Positions 13,094-21,349 of a DNA stretch of 24,882 nt are shown in pieces. The stretch is from CAZFQG01 sp964520785 (lineage in GTDB: Bacteria > Planctomycetota > Planctomycetia > Pirellulales > Thermoguttaceae): positions 1-24,882 of the forward strand of contig CAZFQG010000086.1 in NCBI GenBank assembly GCA_964520785.1. The letters run 5' to 3'. A program made the position numbers and the translations under genes. The notes under the pieces were generated by a model that saw only the letters and a list, made by a program, of their open reading frames with translations, was not told where the DNA came from and did no database searches. Position 1 is the first letter of the stretch. Each line of letters begins with the position of its first letter.

Positions 13094-14602
13094 CTACTTG
13101 GAAGACTCCGCCAGCGTGATCTCAAACCGCCACGCTTGTCCCGGGAAACCGTCACTGCGCGGCAACTCCAGCACCGCGGTGTCACCGTCAAGCTCGTATT
13201 CAAAAGGCTTCGCCGTTGCGGGATTGTTCGGAACGGGAACGACTTTGATTTCGTCCAGTGCCTTCGGCAGTGCGCCGGTCCGGGCCGCGTGCATCCGAAT
13301 TGCTTCGACGGTGCGGATACCTTCCATCTGCCAGAGGATCCGCTGTTCGGCGGTCCGCGCGGCGGTGATTGCCGGCAGAAGCATCGAGGCCAAGACGTAT
13401 CCGTACCCGCCCTTGACAAAGGCCGCCGGTCCGCGACGGCCAAGCGGCTCGTCGGGATTCCGCTCGCGCACCACGCGGTACGGGATATACTGCCATTTCT
13501 CGTATTCGTCAGCGATCCGGCGGTACTCACGTGCAGCATCGATTGCGAGTACCTGCCCTACCGCCATCTGCTCGACTCGACGGAGATCCAGTCCGCCGTC
13601 GATAAGACGTTGCTTCGCCGCGGGATAGACAATCAAAGAGAGGCCCGCGACGGCAATCCGCGATGCCGGCCAGCCGTTACCGGGAAATTGGTGCATCTGC
13701 GTCGCGGCCAATTGGAACTCGGTCACCGTTTCACTCAGCAAGCGGGCCCATTCCTCCGGCGAGTGTTCGGCCGTTTCCGCTTGCATCAGGAAAGGAAACG
13801 TGCGCAGGCCCATCGACACTTCCACGCGAATCGATCCGCGGGTACTGATCAGCGGCCTCGGCAACTCCGAAAGCGCCCAGTACAGATTCGGAGAATTCGG
13901 TTGTGCGATCAGTTCGATCATCGTACAGTTGCCCATACCGGCGAAATGCATCCCAACGAGATCGCAGACCAGCAGCGGCTCCTTGGTAACGTCCGTTGCC
14001 AACCGGTAGTTCAGCCTCAGGCACTCGAGCGCGTCATCGAGTCGGCCCTCGGCGATGGCAAGCCGCGCCCGCAACATGAGCCCCCGCGCAATTCCGCGGC
14101 TTTCCTGAATATCTTCCAGAATGAACGAAATCGCTTCCGGGCCTCGAATATCCGTGTAATCCCACTGCCAATCGCACTTGCGTCTGCCGGTCGCCGTACG
14201 GAGGTTGCTCATGAGGGGATCGGTCCAGAGCCGGACCGCCTCGCGGACCTTTTCGAGAGGCAATTCGTCGAGCGACACCGCGGGAGTATACCACTTGTAG
14301 AGATCGTCTCCAAACTTGTCTTCCGCGGCCTTTTCCGCCCAACGGAGGCTCAGCAATGCACGGTAATAGTACGGCGCGGCGTTTCCCGGCTGCAGTTCGA
14401 TGTCGCGGAGCATCAACCGGTGCTTCAGGGCGGGTACCGGTTCGGGCGCCGGCGTGACGGTCAGCTTGTACGTGGTTAAGGAGCCTTTGTCGGTATTGGT
14501 TTCGACGACGGTTAATCCACCATGGGCGGTCGCGGACGCGACGAGGAGCAAGGTCAAGGCCGTCAGGTTTCCGAGGGCCGCAAAACGCATATTCGTCTTC
14601 AT
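13094..14602 (-). CDS. Exported protein of an ECF sigma operon, with pseudopilin-like C-terminus (502 aa)
   Basis: The ATG at 14602 (MKTNMRFAALGNLTALTLLLVASATAHGG) follows GGAG with 7-nt spacing and overlaps the previous stop as ATGA. The much longer open frame to 15049 is antisense to nothing but covers the neighbouring gene out of frame, so it is rejected. Residues 1-28 are a signal peptide. The body is helical and repeat-like (YYYRALLSLRWAEKA, GLMLRARLAIAEGRLDDALECLRLNYRLAT), suggesting TPR-type packing. The last 100 residues (from about 402: LASMLLPAITAARTAEQR ... RTVEAIRMHAARTGALPKALDEIKVVPVPNNP ... PFEY) resemble the globular part of planctomycete pseudopilin-like proteins. The function is unknown. 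It is presumably an envelope effector or sensor tied to the sigma factor encoded two genes upstream. Confidence 0.82.
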   Translation of the reverse strand: MKTNMRFAALGNLTALTLLLVASATAHGGLTVVETNTDKGSLTTYKLTVTPAPEPVPALKHRLMLRDIELQPGNAAPYYYRALLSLRWAEKAAEDKFGDDLYKWYTPAVSLDELPLEKVREAVRLWTDPLMSNLRTATGRRKCDWQWDYTDIRGPEAISFILEDIQESRGIARGLMLRARLAIAEGRLDDALECLRLNYRLATDVTKEPLLVCDLVGMHFAGMGNCTMIELIAQPNSPNLYWALSELPRPLISTRGSIRVEVSMGLRTFPFLMQAETAEHSPEEWARLLSETVTEFQLAATQMHQFPGNGWPASRIAVAGLSLIVYPAAKQRLIDGGLDLRRVEQMAVGQVLAIDAAREYRRIADEYEKWQYIPYRVVRERNPDEPLGRRGPAAFVKGGYGYVLASMLLPAITAARTAEQRILWQMEGIRTVEAIRMHAARTGALPKALDEIKVVPVPNNPATAKPFEYELDGDTAVLELPRSDGFPGQAWRFEITLAESSK

Positions 14603-15198
14603 GTCGATTCTCCATTTCGAAGCCAGCGGCGGAGCCAATGCCGGGGAGATTCCTCTTCGGCGGACGGGGCGTTTGTTCGATGGGGGAATAGTTCTTTTTG
14701 AAGTTGCCGGATCGTTGCGCGAGGGCGGGGCCGGGGGGGCGAATCCGATGCCAACTCCGGCCGTTCGTCGAAGTCCATGGCCAGCGCCCGTTCCCGGGCG
14801 GCGAGGAGGGGGGCCGTTTCGGGGTTGAAGCGGTATTGGGGATGCGGCCGTTTTGGGTGCCAGGGGGTTTCTTCTTCGGCTGCTTTTGCGGAGGGGGAGA
14901 CAACGTCGGGCTCTTCCGCAGGGTGAGAGGCGAAGTTGGGGGTTTCCCCTGCCCCGGGAACCACCGCCGGCCCCGACGTCGACGATACCGCATGCGTCAC
15001 CACCACCGCGACGAGCACGGAAGCGGCGGTCGTCACCGGCCGGACCCACCGCCGCCGGGCCGCTTGGGCTTTGGCGGCGGCGAATCCGGCGCGGTAGAGG
15101 AGAGTATCGCGGTCGACGCGGCTCGGGCTAGGCGCTAGCGCGCTCAGCCGGGCCTCGACGTCGAGGAATTCGTATGGCGATCCGTTTTCGTTGGACAT
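14599..15198 (-). CDS. Single-membrane-span partner of the ECF sigma factor, candidate anti-sigma (199 aa)
   Basis: The ATG at 15198 lies 8 nt after GGGAG. Both the start and that site are inside the 3' end of the sigma gene, giving a 55-bp overlap. Residues 1-50 are a short cytoplasmic part with SRVDRDTLLYRAGFAAA, a motif I recall as recurrent in planctomycete proteins encoded after ECF sigma genes. Residues 52-71 are one hydrophobic span. The rest is a proline- and charge-rich outer region of low complexity. There is no cysteine and no HxxxCxxC zinc anti-sigma motif, so an anti-sigma role rests only on position and topology. The stop overlaps the next start as ATGA. Confidence 0.72.
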   Translation of the reverse strand: MSNENGSPYEFLDVEARLSALAPSPSRVDRDTLLYRAGFAAAKAQAARRRWVRPVTTAASVLVAVVVTHAVSSTSGPAVVPGAGETPNFASHPAEEPDVVSPSAKAAEEETPWHPKRPHPQYRFNPETAPLLAARERALAMDFDERPELASDSPPRPRPRATIRQLQKELFPHRTNAPSAEEESPRHWLRRWLRNGEST

Positions 15199-15689
15199 GA
15201 CGGGGTCTCCCAAATCTCTCGAAGCGCGGCCAGCCCTTCGGCATAGCGCCGCTGCATGGTGGAGGAACTTCCGCCGGTGACGGCGGCCGTCTCCTCCCAG
15301 GTCAATCGGCCCCAAACGCGAAGGACGATCACCTCGCGGATTTCATCGTCAAGCGTCCCCAGCGCGTCGGCAATCTCAATCGCCTCGGCTTCGGAACCGC
15401 CCGAACCGTTATCGGAGCGCAGCCGCGCGGCCCACTGTTCGTGCCCCGCGCGTCGTTGCGCCGACCGGACCATGTTGAGCGCCCGATTGCGGACGACCCG
15501 ATATAGCCATGCCTTGGCATTCTCCGGCCGCGCCGCCAACCCGGCCAATTCAACCAGCGCCTCCTGCACACAATCCTCCGCCGCACTCGTCCCCAGCGCC
15601 CCAGTCCATTGGGCCGCATACAACTCCAGCGCCGCGCCGTGGCGGCTGAGCATTTCGGCAATGAACGGGGCGTCGTTCGCTGGCGGCAT
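15144..15689 (-). CDS. ECF-type sigma-70 family RNA polymerase sigma factor (181 aa)
   Basis: Region 2 spans about 10-80: SRHGAALELYAAQW, then AAEDCVQEALVEL, the core-binding and -10-recognition helix, and KAWLYRVVRNRALNMVR. Region 4 spans about 105-160: GTLDDEIREVIVLRVWGRLTWEETAAVTGGSSSTMQRRYAEGLAAL, the -35-binding helix-turn-helix. Its length is usual for ECF factors without extra domains. The last 20 residues are polar and overlap the start of the downstream membrane protein. The ATG at 15689 has no good ribosome site, so the start is uncertain by a few codons. It is the first gene of a three-gene cassette whose overlaps imply strict co-expression, the usual layout for an ECF factor and its membrane partner. 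Confidence 0.93.
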   Translation of the reverse strand: MPPANDAPFIAEMLSRHGAALELYAAQWTGALGTSAAEDCVQEALVELAGLAARPENAKAWLYRVVRNRALNMVRSAQRRAGHEQWAARLRSDNGSGGSEAEAIEIADALGTLDDEIREVIVLRVWGRLTWEETAAVTGGSSSTMQRRYAEGLAALREIWETPSCPTKTDRHTNSSTSRPG

Positions 15690-16303
15690 GAGGGGCTCGC
15701 GAGGGTTGTCTACTCGGCCTTTTTAGTACTGAGACACCGGCCGGGGGGTGATTTACCCGGGATGACCAGCTTTTTATGTTGGACAAGCATGTCCATCCCT
15801 CTTCTTCCAGAAGGTTTTGGGGTCGACCGGAGCCGACTACGTCTATCCTAATCCATCCTGCGCAGCCACGACAACCCCCTCTGGGGAACTATTATTGTCC
15901 AATGTTCAGGACCTTATCGCGTGATACCTCGCGGTGCCTCGCCCTTCTCTCTCCTTTACGCCAAACATTCGATTTATTCCGTGGAAACCTCAATTTCCCG
16001 ATAACTGAATCGTCGATAAACCAATGTGGTAGGGAGGTGGCTCGTTTGGTACCTGCGTCCAGAGGGAGGCGGTCCGGATTTCGACCTTGACCCAACTACC
16101 GAAACTTCCTAATGTTTGCGACTATCGTGCCCGTCGACGAAGATCGCGACCCCCACGAGCCAACCGCCAGAATTGCGCGTGCTTGGTTCATTTCCGCCGG
16201 CGATTCCCATTTAGCATATCCGGGTGGAGACCTCCCCGCCCATAACATCCCCCACGACCGGGGTGCTTGACTATCACAATTGATTCTCAGTCGAGGTTTT
16301 CAG
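15690..16303. other. Divergent gene-free region between ECF sigma operon and aminotransferase
   Basis: About 614 bp. It must hold the promoters of both flanking units, but no sequence close to a standard promoter was found. GGACA AGCA TGTCC (15781-15794) is a small dyad about 95 bp upstream of the sigma start and could be part of an ECF-regulated promoter. Open frames here have no protein-like features. Confidence 0.35.
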
Positions 16304-17527
16304 ATGACTACCGTCTCTTCCGATACCCTGTCTTATCCTTGCGAACTCGAATCTCGCGGCGTCCCCCTGCTTGATCTGAAACGCCAGCACGGCCCCCTTC
16401 ACGACGAGATGGTCGCGGCACTGGCGGGCGTGTGCGAATCGGGGGCGTTCGTTCTCGGTCCGGAGGTACAGCGATTGGAAGACACGATGCGGGAATATTG
16501 CGGCGCGAGACATGGGATCGGGTGCGCCTCGGGGAGTGACGCGCTGCTGCTTGCGTTGATGGCGGTGGGCGTGGAAAAGGGGACGGAGGTGATTCTGCCG
16601 AGTTTCACGTTCTTCGCGACCGCCAGCGCGGTCACGCGGCTCGGTGCCAGGCCGGTTTTCGCCGATATCGACCCGACCACGTTCAATATCGATCCGGCGT
16701 CGGTCGAAACGTTGTTGACCTCGGCGACGAGGGCGATCATTCCGGTCCATTTGTTTGGGCAATGCGCGGAGATGGACGAGATCCAGCGGATCGGGGAGGC
16801 GATCGGGGCGGTCGTAATCGAGGACGCGGCCCAAGCGATCGGGGCAGAATACAAGGGCCGGCGCGCCGGTTCGATGGGTCAGATCGGTTGTTTCAGCTTC
16901 TACCCGACGAAGAATCTCGGAGGGGTCGGCGACGGAGGAATGCTTACCACGAATGCGGACGACCTGGCGGATGCGCTGTCGCTCTTGCGCGTACACGGGA
17001 TGCGACCGCGATATTACCATCAGTTGGTTGGAGTCAACAGCCGGTTGGATGCCTTCCAAGCCGCCGTGCTCAACGTCAAGTTCGCTCATCTGGATGATTG
17101 GGTCGAGATGCGGCAGGAGAACGCGGGACGATACACCGAGATGCTGACCGATGCGGGTCTGGACGAATGGCTCGGGCTTCCCGTCACCGCTTCGGACCGG
17201 CGGCACGTGTGGAACCAATACGTCGTCCGCGTGCCGGAAGGACAACGAGATACGCTTCGCGCGTTTCTCGCCGAGAGCAAGATCGGAACGGAGATCTATT
17301 ACCCCATGGGTCTGCACGAACAGGCCTGCTTCCAATACCTCGGCTATGCCAAGGGAGATCTCCCGGAAACCGACCGCGCGACGGCCGAAGTTCTGGCCCT
17401 TCCGATCTTTCCCGAACTGACCGCCGATGAGCAGGCATTCGTCGTTTCGCGCATGGCCAAGTTTTTCGCCGAACACGCCGCGACCGGCCGAGGCCATACG
17501 TCGAAGGTACTGAAGTACGCCGGCTGA
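16304..17527 (+). CDS. DegT/DnrJ/EryC1/StrS-family PLP aminotransferase (407 aa)
   Basis: This is a fold-type I sugar aminotransferase that installs an amino group on a nucleotide-linked keto-sugar, for surface polysaccharide synthesis. The hallmarks are present: GSGSDALLLAL-like phosphate-binding segment (C74ASGSDALLLAL), E173-D174 (Asp bonding the pyridine nitrogen), SFYPTKNLGGVGDGG with PLP lysine K203, and the C-terminal NQYVVRV, GTEIYYPMGLHEQ and LPIFPELT blocks. The ATG at 16304 follows GAGG with 7-nt spacing. Length is slightly above the family norm because of about 20 extra residues at both ends. The closest functional classes are perosamine or 3-amino-dideoxyhexose transaminases, but the sugar cannot be told from sequence alone. 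No other sugar gene is nearby. Confidence 0.93.
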   Translation: MTTVSSDTLSYPCELESRGVPLLDLKRQHGPLHDEMVAALAGVCESGAFVLGPEVQRLEDTMREYCGARHGIGCASGSDALLLALMAVGVEKGTEVILPSFTFFATASAVTRLGARPVFADIDPTTFNIDPASVETLLTSATRAIIPVHLFGQCAEMDEIQRIGEAIGAVVIEDAAQAIGAEYKGRRAGSMGQIGCFSFYPTKNLGGVGDGGMLTTNADDLADALSLLRVHGMRPRYYHQLVGVNSRLDAFQAAVLNVKFAHLDDWVEMRQENAGRYTEMLTDAGLDEWLGLPVTASDRRHVWNQYVVRVPEGQRDTLRAFLAESKIGTEIYYPMGLHEQACFQYLGYAKGDLPETDRATAEVLALPIFPELTADEQAFVVSRMAKFFAEHAATGRGHTSKVLKYAG

Positions 17528-17698
17528 GGGTTGGCGCGAGCCCGTGTCCGGGACGCCCTCTCGAAGCTTTCGCCGGTGCTTGGTACTTGCCGGGCGAATC
17601 CATCCACCCCGCCGAAGGACAACCTGTTCCACTCCCGGGCACAATGGCGGTCGCTTCGTGCCTACCGACGGGATCGTATTCCCCCCGGACCACCACCG

Positions 17699-18742
17699 AT
17701 GAACCTCTCCCTTCACCCGTTTCGCCTCCGCCTCCGCCATCCTTTCGGCATCTCCCGCGGCGTGACGACCGTCCAGGGGACGTTGATCGTGGAACTAGAG
17801 CAGGACGGGCAACGGGGGTATGGCGAGGTGACGGAGGGGAAGTATTATGGGGTGACGGTGGAGAAGATGGCCGAGCGTCTGGAGGCGATCCGCGGCGACA
17901 TCGAGGCGGCCTCCGTGGAGGACCCGGGCGCGTTTTGGCGGGCGATGAACGAACGGCTCGGAGGGGACCGGCCTTTCGAGTTGAGCGCCTTGGACGCGGC
18001 GGCGATCGACCTGTGGGGAAAGCTCCGCGGCGAACCGGTCTGGAAACTGTGGGGACTCGACCTGGCGAATTGCCCCCCTTCCGATTACACCATCGGAATC
18101 GACACGATCGAGACCATGGTGGCGAAACTGAACGAGTTCCCCGGATGGCCGGTCTACAAGATCAAACTGGGTACGCCGAACGATCTCGAAATCGTGAAGA
18201 CCCTGCGCGGCCATACCGATGCCGTTTTCCGCGTCGACGCGAACTGCGCGTGGACGGCCGAAGAAACGCTCCGCAACGCCGAGGCGCTCGTGCCGCTGGG
18301 AGTGGAATTCATCGAACAGCCCCTTCCGGCCGAGGAATACGACGCGATGCGCCGCATTTGCGCGAAGTCGGCCCTGCCGCTGGTCGCCGACGAGAGTTGC
18401 CGCGTCCCCTCCGACGTGGCGCGGTGCGAAGGGTGCTTTCACGGTATCAATATCAAGCTCTGCAAATGCGGGGGGCTCACTCCCGCCTTGGGAATGATCG
18501 AAGAGGCCCACTCACGCGGGATGACCGTGATGGTCGGCTGCATGACGGAGTCGACGGTCGGCATCAGCGCGATTGGGCAACTCCTTCCCCTGCTCGACTA
18601 TGTCGACATGGACGGCGCGGTCCTCCTGGCCGAAGACGTCGCCGACGGGGTCCGGCTCCGCCAAGGTCAAGCGGTCTACCCGGACGAGAACGGAAGCGGC
18701 ATCCGGTTCTGGGGTGAAAGACGGGCGACCGACGTCGGGTGA
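17699..18742 (+). CDS. Dipeptide epimerase, L-Ala-D/L-Glu epimerase type (347 aa, enolase superfamily)
   Basis: It belongs to the muconate-lactonising subgroup of the enolase superfamily and probably interconverts L-Ala-D-Glu and L-Ala-L-Glu during murein peptide recycling. The metal and catalytic residues are all present: K154-x-K156 (VYKIKLG), D180 (VDAN), E206 (IEQPLP), D231 (ADES) and K256 (NIKLCKCGG). GCMTES (280-285) and the DMD pair (303-305), which in this group contacts the dipeptide amino group, support dipeptide over other substrates. The ATG at 17699 begins MNLSLHPFRLRLRHPF, the normal family start. No Shine-Dalgarno site precedes it, and a longer frame from 17531 is not family-like. 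It follows the aminotransferase by 171 bp, so co-transcription is uncertain. Confidence 0.92.
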   Translation: MNLSLHPFRLRLRHPFGISRGVTTVQGTLIVELEQDGQRGYGEVTEGKYYGVTVEKMAERLEAIRGDIEAASVEDPGAFWRAMNERLGGDRPFELSALDAAAIDLWGKLRGEPVWKLWGLDLANCPPSDYTIGIDTIETMVAKLNEFPGWPVYKIKLGTPNDLEIVKTLRGHTDAVFRVDANCAWTAEETLRNAEALVPLGVEFIEQPLPAEEYDAMRRICAKSALPLVADESCRVPSDVARCEGCFHGINIKLCKCGGLTPALGMIEEAHSRGMTVMVGCMTESTVGISAIGQLLPLLDYVDMDGAVLLAEDVADGVRLRQGQAVYPDENGSGIRFWGERRATDVG

Positions 18743-18762
18743 AAGGCCCCGGGCGAGGCCTT
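18743..18762. terminator. Hairpin between convergent genes
   Basis: AAGGCC (18743-18748) and GGCCTT (18757-18762) form a 6-bp stem with an 8-nt loop. It starts directly after the stop of the dipeptide epimerase and lies about 70 bp from the stop of the convergent gene. The tails are short, so it may be a weak bidirectional terminator. Confidence 0.4.
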
Positions 18763-18831
18763 CTCAATCCACTGCCTTAACCCATTCTCTCCTCGCGGCG
18801 GCAGTGTCCGTCCGCGAAGACTTCGTATCTT

Positions 18832-21126
18832 TCAATGGGCCAGACGAGTCCTCTTCGCGCCGTCGCGTACCGCCAGAATCGCGACCAAAGCCGATATCGC
18901 CACGAAGAGGGTCGGCTCCGGGACCGCGGCGGGCGGGGGGTTGGCGACCTCGCCCCAATTGGCGCGTACGAGTTCCAAATCGGCTTTCCCGACGATGCCA
19001 TCGTAATCGGCGTCCCCTTGGTCAAGGGCGCCGACGGAAACGGACTCGCCCCAGTTGGCTCTGACAAGGTCGAGATCGGCCGTCGTTACGCGGCCGTCGA
19101 AATCGAGATCGCCGGGAATGGCGACGTTGATCGTCGCTTCGAGCGTATCGCCGAACCACTCGCGAAACGGAACCGGCCATCCCTCCGCGAGGATAGCGTC
19201 GATCTCCATCACTCTGGGGCCGCCGGTCGTCACCCGGGTGAGTTCAAGAACGAATTCGGAACCGGAAATCGGTCCATCCGGAAAAAGCCGGGTGCGCACG
19301 CCGTTTCTCCCTTCGTTATCGAAGAAGTCGGCTACGGTGCCGTCGATGCTGAAGCGGACGAGGGCGGTGGAGCGGTACGCGTTCTGTTGCCCATAGTCGG
19401 TCGGCAGGTGGAGCGAGTACCCATCGAGGACGACCGGGATTTCCGTCCGGAAGCGTATGAAGTCGACGGTTTCACCGCCGTCTCCGAGAATCATGTTACC
19501 GTTGTCGATGACACCGCCGTCGCGGAAGATGAACGACTCGGGTTCGATACCGCCGACCGCCCCGAACGCGTCCAGCGGAGAATCGCCGGGCAGACCGGGA
19601 GATGTCTCGACGGAGACTACCAGCCCGGGGCCCTGCGCGGGATGCGGTTCCCCCGTGTTGGCGTGCCAGTTGAAGACGGCGGCGTCGTCGAATTCAGGGG
19701 GGACGATATCCTGCCGCATTCGCCACGCGGTCTCATATCGGCCCGATTTCTCGGGGGCCGTGACCTGGAACTGAACCGTCATCGGCCGGCCTCGGAAGAC
19801 GCTGCCGTAGATGGCGATTTCGTTCTTGGAGTCGTCCACGCGGACCGGGCCGGCAAAGACGGATGTCCGGGAGGTGTCCATGTATTGTTCGAACGCGAAC
19901 CCGGATGCCCCGGTCCAGCCGATATCCCCTTCGTTGCGGAGGGTCGCACTGACGGTGCGCGTTTCTCCGGGGCGCATGGACCTCGGGAAATCGTGCGCGA
20001 GCACCGCGGCGTCACGGTCGGGAGTCTCGTTGAAACGGCGGGCCCCTTCGGCCGTAGCGCGGATGTACTCGTAGGGATCGTTCCGGTCGGACCAAACGTC
20101 GTCGGAGCCGAGCCGGTCGGCCGCGCTGCCGCGGCGGACGTACGGATCGCCCGGGTTCGCCGCGTAAATCCCGGAGCCTTCGTCGTATTCGTTCCAGCTT
20201 TCGATATAGACGCGGGAAATGCTCGGATCATTGAGCACCTGGTTCCAAGCGTCCTTATAGTGCGAACCGCCGTCGCGCGGGAGCAGGTAGCCGGGGTCGC
20301 GGATGTTCTGGTCCCAGTAGCCCCCCTTGAGCTGAACGCTCGTGATTCCGCCGTACCGGTATTTCTTGAAATAGGCGTGTACCTGGAACTGGTGAACCTG
20401 TTCATCGGCGAACCTCAGATCGTTCCCCGCGGTCGTGACCATGTAGATTCCGTTTTCGAAGACGGGATGCGCCTCCGCGAGGGCCGCGGAAAGGCGGCTC
20501 TCGAGATCGGATCGACTGAGCAAGAACGGGTGCGCGACGTTCGGCCCGATGTGCCATGTGTCGAGCACGACGCGGTCGTCAATTCGCAGCAGATAGTCGT
20601 CGGCGTACTCGTCGGTGTTCTTGGCGAAATACTGCTGGAAGAACCGGATATACTGGCTTGCGAAATCGTTTTTCCCGGCGGTGGTCGAGAGATCGATGTT
20701 CGGGAGAATGTCCCAGGTGATCATCGGATCGAGAAACGGGGCTACCTTGGGCGTCCGATATCCCTGTTGCCGCAAATCGTGCAATGCCTGGAAGAGGTTG
20801 ACTCGTTGCTGTTCCATCGACGGAATCAGATGGACGTAGAGAACGTCGATGTTGGCGGACATCATCTGTTTGACCTGGGTCTTCCACCAATCGGGCTTTC
20901 CGGTCCAGTTGGACCTACCCTCCAACGGCCGCCAGGGGCCGGTGAGCTGTCCACCGTTCGGCGTGTACCAATGGAAAACGCTCGTCGCGACGAAATGATC
21001 GGCGCGCGCCAAGGAAGAGGCTGGTGCCAAAAGGGGGGATGCCTCCACTTCGGCGTTCACGTTCGTGGCGCACGCGAAAAGCATAATCAGACGCACCGAC
21101 CAGGAATTGGGGGAGAGAGGTCTCAT
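18832..21126 (-). CDS. Secreted GH99-like (DUF5010-type) protein with NBR1-Ig-like domain, dockerin-like repeats and PEP-CTERM tail (764 aa)
   Basis: The ATG at 21126 follows GGAG with 8-nt spacing and starts a signal peptide (cleavage near NVNA). Upstream ATGs in the same frame lack ribosome sites and overlap the promoter. Residues about 43-365 resemble GH99/GH71-like TIM-barrel proteins: HFVATSVFHWYTP at the start, WWKTQVKQMMSANIDVLYVHL, and SWNEYDEGSG (310-319), where acidic residues are expected in the active site. Residues 372-472 match an NBR1-type Ig fold (MRPGETRTVSATLRNEGDIGWTG). Residues about 500-670 are an unassigned beta-rich, F5/8-like region. Two dockerin-like loops (from 673) and VPEP (735-738), a hydrophobic helix and a basic end finish the protein. 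It probably acts on an extracellular glycan; the substrate is unknown. Confidence 0.83.
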   Translation of the reverse strand: MRPLSPNSWSVRLIMLFACATNVNAEVEASPLLAPASSLARADHFVATSVFHWYTPNGGQLTGPWRPLEGRSNWTGKPDWWKTQVKQMMSANIDVLYVHLIPSMEQQRVNLFQALHDLRQQGYRTPKVAPFLDPMITWDILPNIDLSTTAGKNDFASQYIRFFQQYFAKNTDEYADDYLLRIDDRVVLDTWHIGPNVAHPFLLSRSDLESRLSAALAEAHPVFENGIYMVTTAGNDLRFADEQVHQFQVHAYFKKYRYGGITSVQLKGGYWDQNIRDPGYLLPRDGGSHYKDAWNQVLNDPSISRVYIESWNEYDEGSGIYAANPGDPYVRRGSAADRLGSDDVWSDRNDPYEYIRATAEGARRFNETPDRDAAVLAHDFPRSMRPGETRTVSATLRNEGDIGWTGASGFAFEQYMDTSRTSVFAGPVRVDDSKNEIAIYGSVFRGRPMTVQFQVTAPEKSGRYETAWRMRQDIVPPEFDDAAVFNWHANTGEPHPAQGPGLVVSVETSPGLPGDSPLDAFGAVGGIEPESFIFRDGGVIDNGNMILGDGGETVDFIRFRTEIPVVLDGYSLHLPTDYGQQNAYRSTALVRFSIDGTVADFFDNEGRNGVRTRLFPDGPISGSEFVLELTRVTTGGPRVMEIDAILAEGWPVPFREWFGDTLEATINVAIPGDLDFDGRVTTADLDLVRANWGESVSVGALDQGDADYDGIVGKADLELVRANWGEVANPPPAAVPEPTLFVAISALVAILAVRDGAKRTRLAH

Positions 21127-21184
21127 TTGAAGAACTCCGAATCGGACCGCGACGGCAAACGACCACCAGAACGGAATAAAGATC

Positions 21185-21213
21185 ATTGTACCCGGCCCGC
21201 GACGGGCGAACAA
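21185..21213 (-). promoter_or_regulatory. Candidate promoter of the GH99-like gene
   Basis: On the minus strand, TTGTTC (21213-21208; 3 of 6) and TACAAT (21190-21185; 5 of 6) are 17 bp apart. The spacer contains a small dyad, GCCCG CGA CGGGC (21195-21207). The expected leader to the ATG at 21126 is about 52 nt. Confidence 0.5.
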
Positions 21214-21298
21214 GGCACGGAGGCGGAGTCCGGAGACCACCCCGGCTTTCAGGAGATGTCTCGAACCATTCGGGGTTTCGATTCAACTTGCCGGAGTT

Positions 21299-21340
21299 TC
21301 GCGAGGGCTTCGTTCCGCGCGCGGAGTGATTTACTCGCGA
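21299..21340. repeat. Nested inverted repeat downstream of ymdB
   Basis: TCGCGAG (21299-21305) and CTCGCGA (21334-21340) flank the perfect 12-bp palindrome TCCGCGCGCGGA (21314-21325). It begins about 10 bp after the ymdB stop, so it may end the rny-ymdB transcript. It has no T tract. Confidence 0.4.
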
Positions 21341-21349
21341 GGGATCGGC

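Noticed and set aside
13079..14479. 466-codon plus-strand open frame
   Set aside because: It is a shadow of the exported ECF-operon protein, with low-complexity Arg-rich translation.
16274..17740. 488-codon minus-strand open frame
   Set aside because: It is antisense to the aminotransferase, whose family match is unambiguous.
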